Shown piece by piece: positions 35,558 through 44,393 of a stretch of DNA of 64,000 nucleotides. The translations under genes were made by a program, and so were the position numbers. The notes beneath the pieces were generated by a model, which was not told the DNA's origin, did not search any database, and saw only the letters and a program-made list of their open reading frames with translations. Source of the stretch: Bog-756 sp963828385 (GTDB lineage: Bacteria > Actinomycetota > Acidimicrobiia > Acidimicrobiales > RAAP-2); contig CAWHEF010000002.1 of NCBI GenBank assembly GCA_963828385.1, forward strand, positions 2,480,001-2,544,000. Reading direction: 5' to 3'. The first letter of the stretch is position 1. Each line of letters begins with the position of its first letter.

Positions 35558-37847
35558 CCCTCCGGTCCGACCGCGCACTTGGTCGTCCGGATCGGTCCAG
35601 GTCTGTCCACCTCAGTCGGGAAGCGAACTTCGTCACCGCCTCAGCCAACTCGGCTTGAAGCCGCTCGACGACCTTCAGTTCCTCGTCGGCCCACAGCATC
35701 CGTAACGTCATCCGCACGGCGTCCCCGTCCCGGCGGCGGGCGGCGTCCCGAAGTGCGGCATCGAGATGCTCGGCAACCCCACGGTCGTGCCCGACGACGG
35801 GAGCAACGCCATCACGCTGCCCGGCCAGGACTTGACCGATCCTCCCGTACCAGTCCCGATCGTCCGCGTATGCGGCGCGAAGCACTGTGCTCGCCCTCTT
35901 CACGGCGGTGGCGTCCCCAGCGTCGGGGTCCAGCTTCCGCACCGGGAGGCCGGCGAGCAGGTCACCGCCGACGCTCAGTTCATTGGCGCCGACGAACAGC
36001 GTGGTGAGGCACGAGGCGTCGACGGTCTTCTCCCCGCGTTCCAGGAGGTACTCCCGGAAGCAGTCGTCGGCGCGCCCGAGAGCGTCCCGGGCGGCGCGCC
36101 CAGAGACTGCCAGATCGACATCGCAGCCCGGCGCCAGGATCCGATCCAGCGCCGAGGCCAGATAGCCGGCTCCGGTCTCGAGCGCTTCGCACAGGGCAGC
36201 CCCGAGCACCCGGCTCGCCCCTCGCGGCCAGAACAGGAGGCCCACTCCGAGGGCGACGGCGCAGCCGATGGCCACGTCCTCGGCTCGGAGCAGCCCGACC
36301 CCGAGACCACCGTGCTCGAGCAGGTGAAACGCCGTCAGCACCGTCATGGTGAATCCGGCCTGGCCGGCGGCGAAGGACACGGCGGCGGCGAACCCGGACA
36401 CGAAGACGACGATCGGCAGGAGGCTCCATAGGGCGGCCGCGCTGTCGCCCACGACCCAGATCAGCACCGATCCGAGGACGACGCCGGCCGCCGTCCCCAC
36501 GATCGCCCTCAGGGCGGTCGTTCCCGTCCCGGAGGCGTTCGAGCGCAGGACCGAGAGTGTTCCGAGGACGATCCAAAATCCGTGCTGGAGGCCCGTGACC
36601 TGCGCCACCAGCACCGCCAGCGCCAGCCCCAGCGCGCCACGGACGCTGTTGTGCAACCAGACCGAATCGGCTCTGAGATGAGGAGCGCACCGCGCCTTCC
36701 ACAGCTCGACCGCGACCCTGATTCGCCCGGCCCAGGACCTGTCGGCGAGGGTCTCCAGGCCACCGATGGCGTCCTCGCCGACGAGTGTCAACGTGCGCGC
36801 CAGGGCGCGAGCTCGGAACATCGGGTCCAGGGAATCGAGGTCGCGCCCGTCCGCCGTGACTGCGGGCTCCTGAACCGGGCTATTCGAGTCCGGACCAGCG
36901 ATCTGGCGGCGGACGATGCGGTCGACGGACTCCGCCACACTCTCGTTGCGGCTCGAGGTCGTCTCCGACAGGACGTCTCGGAGCCGCTCCACGTTGTCGC
37001 CACCATCTCCTCGAACGAGCGCCGCGACGAGACGGAGGACGGAGGCCCCCTCACCGCTCATGGTTCGGACCGACACCAGCTCCAGATGGTGCGGGGGGCC
37101 GCTCTCGGTGATCGCCATCTCGGTCTCAACCCTGCGGAGCCGGCTGACGAGCCTCCAGAGCGCTTCATCGCCCGGTGCCGCGCCGATCGGGAGATAAGCC
37201 GTCTCCTCGAATACCTGGGTCAGATCGTCGCAGGAGTGCTGTGCCCGGACCATGAGCGCAGGGGCCGCCTGCCCTGTCGCGTGTGAGTCCGCCACCGCCG
37301 CCAACGCTTCGGCCGTCGATGCCAGTGCCTGTCTCAGTCGGGATCGATAGGGCGTCGGCCTCACGAGAAGGACCACGGGAACCACGACGACGGCGGCCAA
37401 TGCGTAGCCCAGCAGGCGATGGGGGATGGCCGACGACGGGGCGGGCAGGGAGACAGGAAGCACGAGGGTGAGCAGCACGGCCGGAGTGCCCTGGACAAAG
37501 AGCGGGCTGACGAGCGAGCCGAAGAGGACGGCGAAGGCGACCGCCCCCATGACCACCACCGCGGTCGCCGTCTGACCCGAGCTGAGCGTCCCCACGGTGA
37601 TGAACCCGAAGCCGGCGAAGACGAGCAGGATGTATCCCCGAACCCGCTGTCGGGTGGGTGCGATGAAGTCGACCATCACCGTCAGCGAGAACGCACCGAA
37701 CAGGGCGAAGACGGACGTCTGCGGGTTGCCGATCCCGAGCGCGACAGCGAAGACGACCGGGACGACGACCGCTGCCCGCACTGCTCTCGTGGTCGCCCTG
37801 AGCTGAGGGTCCCACGCACGCACGCGGGCTGCGACATCGGCCACCAC
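35481..37847 (-). CDS. FUSC family (aromatic acid exporter-like) membrane protein
   Basis: 788 residues with two membrane bundles: ~25-165 and ~410-550, each with five or six hydrophobic segments, separated by a long cytoplasmic region and followed by a soluble C-terminus. This is the FUSC/YccS/AaeB layout. The second bundle includes GLQHGFWIVLGTLSVLRSNA. The last ~45 residues are basic and overlap the dGTPase gene; another frame closes with TAG at about 35562, so an indel near the 3' end is possible. Substrate unknown. It follows the HtrA gene by 8 bases. Confidence 0.87.
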   Translation of the reverse strand: MVADVAARVRAWDPQLRATTRAVRAAVVVPVVFAVALGIGNPQTSVFALFGAFSLTVMVDFIAPTRQRVRGYILLVFAGFGFITVGTLSSGQTATAVVVMGAVAFAVLFGSLVSPLFVQGTPAVLLTLVLPVSLPAPSSAIPHRLLGYALAAVVVVPVVLLVRPTPYRSRLRQALASTAEALAAVADSHATGQAAPALMVRAQHSCDDLTQVFEETAYLPIGAAPGDEALWRLVSRLRRVETEMAITESGPPHHLELVSVRTMSGEGASVLRLVAALVRGDGGDNVERLRDVLSETTSSRNESVAESVDRIVRRQIAGPDSNSPVQEPAVTADGRDLDSLDPMFRARALARTLTLVGEDAIGGLETLADRSWAGRIRVAVELWKARCAPHLRADSVWLHNSVRGALGLALAVLVAQVTGLQHGFWIVLGTLSVLRSNASGTGTTALRAIVGTAAGVVLGSVLIWVVGDSAAALWSLLPIVVFVSGFAAAVSFAAGQAGFTMTVLTAFHLLEHGGLGVGLLRAEDVAIGCAVALGVGLLFWPRGASRVLGAALCEALETGAGYLASALDRILAPGCDVDLAVSGRAARDALGRADDCFREYLLERGEKTVDASCLTTLFVGANELSVGGDLLAGLPVRKLDPDAGDATAVKRASTVLRAAYADDRDWYGRIGQVLAGQRDGVAPVVGHDRGVAEHLDAALRDAARRRDGDAVRMTLRMLWADEELKVVERLQAELAEAVTKFASRLRWTDLDRSGRPSARSDRRVSAWRGHRRRKEACPDPSRAAPPPG

Positions 37848-37855
37848 GGGGCGGC

Positions 37856-38941
37856 TCAGGGTTGGATGGGCGCGGGTTGCGCCGGCTGTGCGCCCAGCCT
37901 GACCTTCGCCTGTGTCATCCTGCCGTCCCGCTCGACGGTGACCTCGACCACGTCACCGGGCTTGCGGGTCAAGGTGAGGGCGGCGATCTGCGTGGGATCG
38001 GTAGCCTGTTCACCGGCGACCTCCGTGATGATGTCACCTCGCCGCAGTCCGGCCTGCGCCGCCGGCCCACCGGCCACGACGCCCTGGACGAAGAGCCCGG
38101 GGCTGGTGCCCGCCTGCTCGGCGGCGGAGGTGGGGATCTGGGCCACGTCGATGCCGATGAACGAATGGGTGACCGACCCTGTGGCGATGATCTCGTCTGC
38201 GATGGGTTCTGCGAAGTCCGAGGGGATTGCGAACCCGAGACCGACGCTGCCTGCGCTCGCCTGTCCGGTCTCATTGGGCACCGCAGCTCCGGCGGTTGGG
38301 ATGCCGATCAGATTGCCGGCGCAGTCTGTCATCGCCCCGCCGCTGTTGCCGGGGTTGATGGCGGCATCGGTTTGCAGGGCCGACACGATGAGCGCCACCT
38401 GGTTGTTCCCGGCCGGGACCTCCACCGTCCGGTCGAGGGCGCTGACGATCCCCGAGGTCACCGTGCTCGCCAGACCGAGCGGTGCCCCGAGCACTACCAC
38501 GGGCTGGCCGACTCGCACGCTCCCGGATGCGCCGAAGGCGACTACCGGCAGGGGCTCCTTCGTGCTGACCTTGATGACGGCCAGATCGGTGCGCGGGTCA
38601 CGCCCGGTGATGGTGGCCGCCTCCGACCTGCCATCGCTGAACAGGACACTGATCGAGCCTCCCGCGGCAGCGGCGGCGATCACATGATTGTTGGTCAGGA
38701 TGTACCCGTCACTCCGGATGACCTCACCTGAACCGCTGCCCGAGGCCGGTCCGGATCTGACCGAGATCGTCACGATCGAGGGGATCACCCGATCCGACAC
38801 GTCCGTCGCCGAACAGGCGGTCGACGAGCTCGACCCGAAGATCGCCCACCCGACCAGGACGCCGACCCCCAGCACGAGAAGGGCGAGGAGGACGGAGAAG
38901 AGCGTCAGTACTCTCGGCGAACGGTTCGCTCCGGGGCCCAT
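37856..38941 (-). CDS. HtrA/DegP-like S1C serine protease with PDZ domain
   Basis: 361 residues. One N-terminal membrane anchor (~residues 12-35), then a trypsin-like domain with triad His in LTNNHVI, Asp in RTDLAVI and Ser in INPGNSGGA, and a C-terminal PDZ domain (~255-345, AQAGLRRGDIITEVAG). Acts outside the membrane in protein quality control. The ATG at 38941 is preceded by AGGAGG; a GTG directly upstream is less likely. Probably co-transcribed with the FUSC gene. Confidence 0.93.
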   Translation of the reverse strand: MGPGANRSPRVLTLFSVLLALLVLGVGVLVGWAIFGSSSSTACSATDVSDRVIPSIVTISVRSGPASGSGSGEVIRSDGYILTNNHVIAAAAAGGSISVLFSDGRSEAATITGRDPRTDLAVIKVSTKEPLPVVAFGASGSVRVGQPVVVLGAPLGLASTVTSGIVSALDRTVEVPAGNNQVALIVSALQTDAAINPGNSGGAMTDCAGNLIGIPTAGAAVPNETGQASAGSVGLGFAIPSDFAEPIADEIIATGSVTHSFIGIDVAQIPTSAAEQAGTSPGLFVQGVVAGGPAAQAGLRRGDIITEVAGEQATDPTQIAALTLTRKPGDVVEVTVERDGRMTQAKVRLGAQPAQPAPIQP

Positions 38942-39061
38942 CACCCCTCCTGCGGGATGTGACTACCGCGACATGACTACTGCGACATGTCGGGATCGGA
39001 CAGCGTCGATGGACGGCACACTACACGGCCGACCCGCCGCTCCCCGGGCTGCCCGCCAGCC

Positions 39062-39460
39062 CTAGACGCGGTAGAGCGCCCGCGGGTCGTCGGTGCTCAC
39101 GATGTCCTTCCCCAGCGGGGCGAGGGCCACGACGGCGAGCTTGAAGTCGGCGATGCCGAGCGGGATCCCGATGATCGTGAGGCACAGGGCGATCCCGGTG
39201 ACCAGGTGGGCGATGGCCATCCACAGCCCGGCGAGCAGGAACCAGATGATGTTGCCGATCGCCGAGCCTGCGCCGGCGTCGGGCTTCGGAACCGTCGTCC
39301 GCCCGAAGGGCCACAGCGTGTAGGAGGCGAGCCGGAAGGATGCGATGCCGAACGGGATGGTGATGATGAGGATGCACATCACGATTCCGGCGATGAGGTA
39401 GCCGATGGCGAGCCAAAGTCCGCCGAAGATGAGCCAGATGATGTTGAGTACCGCCCTCAT
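39062..39460 (-). CDS. yccF: YccF domain membrane protein
   Basis: 132 residues with two homologous halves, each of the type LNIIWLIFGGLWLAIGYL then IIGIPLGIADFKLA with a PFGR/PLGK end: the YccF domain duplicated. About four hydrophobic segments. Function unknown. The ATG at 39460 (MRAVLNIIW) matches the family start; an upstream GTG at 39478 adds six residues. Confidence 0.9.
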   Translation of the reverse strand: MRAVLNIIWLIFGGLWLAIGYLIAGIVMCILIITIPFGIASFRLASYTLWPFGRTTVPKPDAGAGSAIGNIIWFLLAGLWMAIAHLVTGIALCLTIIGIPLGIADFKLAVVALAPLGKDIVSTDDPRALYRV

Positions 39461-39547
39461 CGCGTACCAGCATGCCACTCAAAGGGCTGGAGGGGGGCGA
39501 GATCCCGCCAGGGTAGGGACCACGTCGTGCCGGTTCGGGTGGCGCCA

Positions 39548-39553
39548 TAGGAT
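39548..39553 (+). promoter_or_regulatory. -10-like element upstream of the cyclopropane synthase gene
   Basis: TAGGAT 57 bases before the ATG, followed by a leader with a GGGAGG ribosome binding site six bases from the start. Confidence 0.4.
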
Positions 39554-39609
39554 CGATCACAGACCGAGGGGCGACGACGTCACTGAGACGATGACGAGGG
39601 AGGTTCGAC

Positions 39610-41043
39610 ATGGTCGCTGAATCGTCGGCCGCCAGCCCGGCGATGTCGCCACCGACACAGGTGGCTGCACCCCCGGAGGACGGGCACCGGCCTCCCCCTG
39701 ATCGGACCTCTCGGATCGGGCCGTCTCCGCAGATGCCGCCACCGGGCGGGCCGTCACCAGGCGGGCACTCACATGGTGAGTCGGTCGCCGGCGTGCTCGG
39801 GCCATTCCTCGAGGTCGTCCTCGGCTCTGCCATTCCCGTGAAGGTCACGTTCTGGGACGGAAGCAGCGTGGGCTCGGACTCGAGCGTCGGAACGCTGCAC
39901 GTCCGCTCGGCCGATGCCGTCCGGCGGATCCTGTGGGCTCCCGGCGAGCTCGGGTTGGCGCGTGCCTTCGTCACCGGCGATCTCGATCTCGAGGGCGACC
40001 TCTACACGTTGCTTCGCGTGCTCCGTGACGCCTCACCTCGTGATCTCCGGAGCGTCGGATGGCGCGCCGTGCCGAGCATGGTCACTGCGGCCCGAAAGCT
40101 CGGAGCGCTCGGACCACCGCTGCCGCCTCCGAGCGAGGAGAGCCATCCGGCAGGACGGGTCCACTCGCGGAAGAGGGACGCCCGGGCCATCAGCCACCAC
40201 TACGACGTGGGGAACGCCTTCTACCGGCTGGTACTCGGACCCACGATGACCTACTCCTGTGCCAGGTTCACCACGTTGTCGGCAACTCTCGAGGAGGCGC
40301 AGGAGGCCAAGCACGAGCTCATCTGCCGGAAGCTCGGCATCGACGGTCGGCCGGGATCGCGCCTGCTCGATGTGGGTTGTGGTTGGGGCTCCATGGCCAT
40401 TCACGCCGCTTCACACCATCAGGCTTCCGTCGTCGCCGTCACGCTCAGCCACGAGCAGGTCGCGATGGCTCGGCGCAGGGTGGACGAGGCAGGCCTCGGT
40501 GACAAGGTCGAGGTCCGGCTGCAGGACTATCGAGACCTCCGCGGCGAGCAGTTCGACGCCATCTCGTCGATCGGGATGTTCGAGCATGTCGGATGGCGCC
40601 AGATGGGCCGCTACTTCGACACCCTGCGCAACCTGCTCCAACCGGAGGGGAGACTGCTCAACCACGCCATCTCGAAACCGGGCGGGACCGCCCTCGGAGG
40701 TCGGAGCTTCGTCGGCCGATACGTCTTCCCCGACGGTGAGCTCATCGACGTCGCCGACGTGGTCAGGGCCATGGAACAACACGGGTTCGAGGTGCGCGAC
40801 GTCGAGTCGCTGCGCGAGCACTACTCCCGCACGCTCCACCACTGGGTGGCGAACCTGGAGGAGCACTGGGACGAGGCGGTGAAGCTCGTGGGACGCGCCC
40901 GGGCGAATGTCTGGCGCCTCTACATGGCTGCATCGGCGAACGGGTTCGACGACGGCGGGATCGCCGTTCACCAGGTGCTCGGCATCGCGCCCGACAGCTC
41001 GGGGCGGAGCGGGATGCCGCTCACTCGGGTCTCTTGGGGGTGA
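39610..41043 (+). CDS. cfa: cyclopropane-fatty-acyl-phospholipid synthase family methyltransferase
   Basis: 477 residues. SAM-dependent methyltransferase modifying unsaturated acyl chains of phospholipids. An N-terminal Pro/Ser-rich tail of ~50 residues is followed by the CFA N-terminal domain (DLDLEGDLYTLLRVLRD region) and the SAM domain: HHYDVGNAFY, LLDVGCGWGSMAIHAA, SIGMFEHVGWRQMGRYF and LREHYSRTLHHW, the usual CFA motifs. Good RBS (GGGAGG). A symmetric hairpin separates it from the convergent mrp gene. Confidence 0.92.
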   Translation: MVAESSAASPAMSPPTQVAAPPEDGHRPPPDRTSRIGPSPQMPPPGGPSPGGHSHGESVAGVLGPFLEVVLGSAIPVKVTFWDGSSVGSDSSVGTLHVRSADAVRRILWAPGELGLARAFVTGDLDLEGDLYTLLRVLRDASPRDLRSVGWRAVPSMVTAARKLGALGPPLPPPSEESHPAGRVHSRKRDARAISHHYDVGNAFYRLVLGPTMTYSCARFTTLSATLEEAQEAKHELICRKLGIDGRPGSRLLDVGCGWGSMAIHAASHHQASVVAVTLSHEQVAMARRRVDEAGLGDKVEVRLQDYRDLRGEQFDAISSIGMFEHVGWRQMGRYFDTLRNLLQPEGRLLNHAISKPGGTALGGRSFVGRYVFPDGELIDVADVVRAMEQHGFEVRDVESLREHYSRTLHHWVANLEEHWDEAVKLVGRARANVWRLYMAASANGFDDGGIAVHQVLGIAPDSSGRSGMPLTRVSWG

Positions 41044-41046
41044 CCA

Positions 41047-41069
41047 CGCCGGTCCGTTCCTGACCGGCG
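41047..41069. terminator. bidirectional hairpin terminator between cfa and mrp
   Basis: CGCCGGTC and GACCGGCG form a perfect 8-bp stem with a 7-base loop, directly between convergent stops. Confidence 0.6.
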
Positions 41070-41072
41070 GAT

Positions 41073-42281
41073 TCAGCGGACGGTGAGCTCCTTGCGGTAC
41101 ACACGCGCCGGTCCGAGCTCGGCCACGCCTTCCGCCAGCGAGTCGAAGACCCCGGCGATCTCGCTGGAGGGATCGGCCACCGCCACCGGGACGCCGTGAT
41201 CGCCCCCCTCTCGCACCGAGGGGACGAGGGGGACTTGACCGAGGAGGGGTACACCGAGCTCGACTGCCAGCTGGGCGCCGCCGCCGGAGCCGAACAGCTC
41301 ATAGCGTGTGCCGTGGTCACCCGTGAACCAGCTCATATTCTCGATGACGCCGCGCACGGTCAGCTTGAGCTTGCGGGCTGCGTAAGCCGATCGCTGCGCG
41401 ACCCGTTGGGCGGCGGGTTGCGGCGTCGTGACGACGAGCACCTCGGTCTTCGACAGGTACTGGCCGAGTGACAACGTGACGTCCCCGGTACCGGGCGGCA
41501 TGTCGATCAGCAGGTAGTCCGGCTCACCCCAGTACGCGTCGACCAGGAACTGCTCGAGCGCTTTGTGAAGCATGGGGCCCCTCCAGATGACCGGGGTCTC
41601 ATCGGAGACGAAGTAGCCCATGGACAGGCAGCGGACGCCGTTTGCCGACGGGGGGACGACCAGATCACCGATGATGAGCGGGTCGGTCGTGACGCCCAAC
41701 ATCTTCGGGACCGAGAACCCGTACACGTCGGCGTCGAGTATCCCGACGTCGTAGCCGGCACGGGCCAGGGCCACGGCGAGATTGACGGTCACCGACGACT
41801 TGCCCACCCCGCCCTTGCCGGACGAGATCCCGAGGATCCTCGTCTTCGACCGGGGGGCCATGAATCGGTTGGGCCTGCCTTCCTCGTGCCCGAGGGACCC
41901 ACCGTGTCCGTGCTCGCCGGCCCCGGGCGCTCCGTGCCCGTGTCGGTGGTCGTCCGGGGCGTGCTGGGTCCCGCCCTCGACCGGCTCGCCTCGCAACAGC
42001 ATCCGGAGGCGGGCACGGGGCTCCTCCTCCATGACCACGGTCCCGACGGCGACGTGGTCGGCCCCTCCGACTCCCGAAACCCCGGCGACCGCCCGGGTCA
42101 CCCGCCCGACCAGCTCGTCGATCTGGGGATAGTGGGCGACCGGAAGAGCGAGGTCGACGGTCACCCTCTTGCGCTTGACCTGGACCGACGAGAGCATTCC
42201 CAGCTCGCCGAGTGGACGCCGCAGCTCGGGGTCGGTCACGCCGGCAGCCGCCGTTGTGACCTGAGCCTGGTCGATGGACAT
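41073..42281 (-). CDS. mrp: Mrp/ApbC-type Fe-S cluster carrier ATPase
   Basis: 402 residues. An N-terminal MIP18/DUF59 domain (~1-90) is followed by a His/Gly-rich linker (DDHRHGHGAPG) and the Mrp ATPase with GISSGKGGVGKSSVTVNLA P-loop, DADVYGFSVPKMLG, MPPGTGDVTLSLGQ and IENMSWF. It loads or carries Fe-S clusters onto targets. The usual CxxC of Mrp proteins is not obvious in the C-terminal region. Divergent from the SufR-like regulator across 45 bases and next to a cysteine desulfurase, which fits a role in Fe-S assembly. Confidence 0.92.
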   Translation of the reverse strand: MSIDQAQVTTAAAGVTDPELRRPLGELGMLSSVQVKRKRVTVDLALPVAHYPQIDELVGRVTRAVAGVSGVGGADHVAVGTVVMEEEPRARLRMLLRGEPVEGGTQHAPDDHRHGHGAPGAGEHGHGGSLGHEEGRPNRFMAPRSKTRILGISSGKGGVGKSSVTVNLAVALARAGYDVGILDADVYGFSVPKMLGVTTDPLIIGDLVVPPSANGVRCLSMGYFVSDETPVIWRGPMLHKALEQFLVDAYWGEPDYLLIDMPPGTGDVTLSLGQYLSKTEVLVVTTPQPAAQRVAQRSAYAARKLKLTVRGVIENMSWFTGDHGTRYELFGSGGGAQLAVELGVPLLGQVPLVPSVREGGDHGVPVAVADPSSEIAGVFDSLAEGVAELGPARVYRKELTVR

Positions 42282-42313
42282 GGCGTCTCCTCGGGCGGAA
42301 TCGGTGTCAACGG

Positions 42314-42319
42314 TAGACT
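42314..42319 (+). promoter_or_regulatory. candidate -10 of a leaderless promoter for the SufR-like gene
   Basis: TAGACT seven bases before the GTG start, no ribosome binding site, within the 45-base divergent gap with mrp. Confidence 0.5.
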
Positions 42320-42326
42320 AGGTCCC

Positions 42327-43184
42327 GTGCACGCACCGTCGGACAGCCAGATCGACCAGGTCGATCGGGACGACGGCCCCGGAGGACGCGTCGAGGACGG
42401 GCCGGCGACCCCGGATCGCGCCGCCTTCCCTTCCGTGGGAAGTGGTCATCGTTCGGGAGGAGCGGCGAGCACCGCCGAGTCCGACGACCAGTTCTCGGCG
42501 GCGGTGACGGCGGTCACGGCGGCGTTCGGGGATCCCACGCGTCGGGAGATCTATCTCTTCGTGCGGGCCAACCCCGGCACCACCGCCTCCGAGGTGGCGT
42601 CGCGCTTCTCGCTGCATCCGAACGTCGCTCGCCATCACCTCGAGCGCCTGGCCACCGGCGGATACGTCGAGGTGACGATGGAGCGCTCGAGGACGACCGG
42701 CGTCGGCCGGCCGTCCAAGCGGTTCAGGGCCGTCGGCAACGACCCTACCCTCGACCTGCTCACCCGCCGGGACGACCTTCTCGTCCTGCTGCTCCAAGAG
42801 GCCCTCCAGCTGCTCGGGCCAGAAGCGGCCGAGGTCATGGCGGAGCGGGTCGGTGACGAGTACGGCCGTTCGCTGGCCGGCCAGATGTCACCCGGAGACG
42901 GTCAGCGATCCCTCCGCACCGCCATGCATGCCATCGCCGACACCCTGACCGCCCACGGGTTCGCCGCCCACGCCGAGGAGCAGGGGGCGAGCACTGCGGT
43001 CGTGGCCGACCACTGCCCGTTCGGGTCGGCGGCTTCGCAGTACCCGGTTCTGTGCGCCGTCGACCGGGGAATGGTCAAGGGCCTCCTGGCCGGGCTGTGC
43101 GGCGAGGACGCCGACGGTACCGTGCCGGTCGTCCTCTCCTCGTCGCGCGCCCGCGGCGACGACGCCTGCGCCGCTGTCGTCTGA
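42327..43184 (+). CDS. SufR-like helix-turn-helix Fe-S regulator
   Basis: 285 residues. A disordered N-terminus (~1-55) precedes an ArsR-type winged helix (~60-125, FGDPTRREIYLFVRANPG, VASRFSLHPNVARHHLERL). The C-terminal part has cysteines in DHCPF, PVLC and LLAGLC with spacings C-x12-C-x14-C, close to the cluster-binding pattern of SufR. GTG start at 42327, probably leaderless. In other actinobacteria SufR represses suf genes; here the neighbours are mrp (divergent) and a desulfurase (downstream, 17 bases), so regulation of these is the simplest inference. Confidence 0.8.
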   Translation: MHAPSDSQIDQVDRDDGPGGRVEDGPATPDRAAFPSVGSGHRSGGAASTAESDDQFSAAVTAVTAAFGDPTRREIYLFVRANPGTTASEVASRFSLHPNVARHHLERLATGGYVEVTMERSRTTGVGRPSKRFRAVGNDPTLDLLTRRDDLLVLLLQEALQLLGPEAAEVMAERVGDEYGRSLAGQMSPGDGQRSLRTAMHAIADTLTAHGFAAHAEEQGASTAVVADHCPFGSAASQYPVLCAVDRGMVKGLLAGLCGEDADGTVPVVLSSSRARGDDACAAVV

Positions 43185-43201
43185 CCCGGGCGGTCCATTT
43201 C

Positions 43202-44347
43202 GTGGCCCGTCACTATCTCGACCACGCGTCCACCGTCCCACTCCGGCCCCAGGCCCGGGCGGCCATGGAGTCCTGGGACGACCAAGGGATCACCGCCGAC
43301 CCCGGACGGGTGCACACTGAGGGACGGATCGTCCGCTCCAGGTTGGAGGAGGCGCGCGCCGATGTGGCAGCGCTCCTCTGCGTCCGGCCCCGCCAAGTCG
43401 TCTTCACGTCCGGCGCCACCGAGGCCATCAACGCCGCCGTGTGGGGCGTGACCCACGGGGATCGGGGGCCGGCGGCGCTGGCCCCGATCGAGCACTCGGC
43501 TGTCGGTGACGCCTCGGGCCGGTCCGGTCCGGTCATGACCATCTCCGTTGACGGGCTGGGCCGCATCGAGCCCGATGCGGTCGACGCCGCCATGGATCGC
43601 AGCCTGGAGGACCTCGGTAGGCTCCCGGCGCTGGTCCACTGCCAGTGGGCCAACCACGAAGTGGGCACCATCCAGCCCATCTCCGAGATCGTCGAACGGT
43701 GCCATCGCCGGGCGGTCCCGATCCATGTGGACGCCGCCGCCGCCGTCGGCCATGTGCCGACCGACCTCGGCGCTCTCGGGGCCGATCTGGTCTCGGTGTC
43801 GTCCCACAAGCTCGGGGGGCCTCCGGGCGCGGGAGCGCTGGTCCTCCGGCGTGGGCTGCGGATCGATTCCTTCATCGTCGGGGGCGAACAGGAGCGGGCC
43901 CGGCGCGGCGGCCTCGAGAACGTGCGGGCAGCCGTGGGGTTTGGCGCCGCCGCCGCCGAGCTGGCCTCTTCGCCGGTGCTCGGTGCCGAGCACGCGAGCT
44001 GTCTGGCCTGGACCGAGGAGATGGCCCGGGCGGCCATGGCGGTCGAGGGTGTGGACCGGCTGGGTGATCCGCGCCATCGCCTCCCCCACCTTCTCTGTCT
44101 CGGGATCGGCGGCGTGGAGGCAGAGCCGGTGCTGCTCGGACTGGACCAAGCCGGTATCGCCGCCCATTCGGGATCCTCGTGTTCCTCGGAGAGCCTGGAG
44201 CCCTCACCGGTGCTGGCGGCGATGGGGGCTGATGCCGAGCGATCGCTGCGGCTGTCGGTCGGATGGTCGACCGTGGACGCCGACATCGAGGCGTTCGTCG
44301 CCGTGTTCCCCCGGGTGGTGGCAGAGCTGCGGTCACTGCGCACGTGA
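43202..44347 (+). CDS. cysteine desulfurase (IscS/NifS family)
   Basis: 381 residues, PLP enzyme releasing sulfur from cysteine for Fe-S assembly or tRNA thiolation. Starts VARHYLDHAST, typical of NifS. PLP region: SGATEAIN, HCQWANHEVGT, HVDAAAAVGH and VSSHKLGGPPGAGAL with the Schiff-base Lys. The catalytic Cys is in the SGSSCSSESLEPS loop. The GTG at 43202 is preferred; upstream in-frame residues are the shadow of the regulator gene. Operon with the SufR-like gene. No IscU, SufBCD or MnmA gene is adjacent. Confidence 0.9.
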   Translation: MARHYLDHASTVPLRPQARAAMESWDDQGITADPGRVHTEGRIVRSRLEEARADVAALLCVRPRQVVFTSGATEAINAAVWGVTHGDRGPAALAPIEHSAVGDASGRSGPVMTISVDGLGRIEPDAVDAAMDRSLEDLGRLPALVHCQWANHEVGTIQPISEIVERCHRRAVPIHVDAAAAVGHVPTDLGALGADLVSVSSHKLGGPPGAGALVLRRGLRIDSFIVGGEQERARRGGLENVRAAVGFGAAAAELASSPVLGAEHASCLAWTEEMARAAMAVEGVDRLGDPRHRLPHLLCLGIGGVEAEPVLLGLDQAGIAAHSGSSCSSESLEPSPVLAAMGADAERSLRLSVGWSTVDADIEAFVAVFPRVVAELRSLRT

Positions 44348-44381
44348 GCCGCGTCCACTCGCGAGCCGCACCGGAGAACGG

Positions 44382-44387
44382 TAGCGT
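44382..44387 (+). promoter_or_regulatory. candidate -10 of a leaderless promoter for the quinone oxidoreductase
   Basis: TAGCGT six bases before the ATG, no ribosome binding site. Confidence 0.45.
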
Positions 44388-44393
44388 CGCCTG

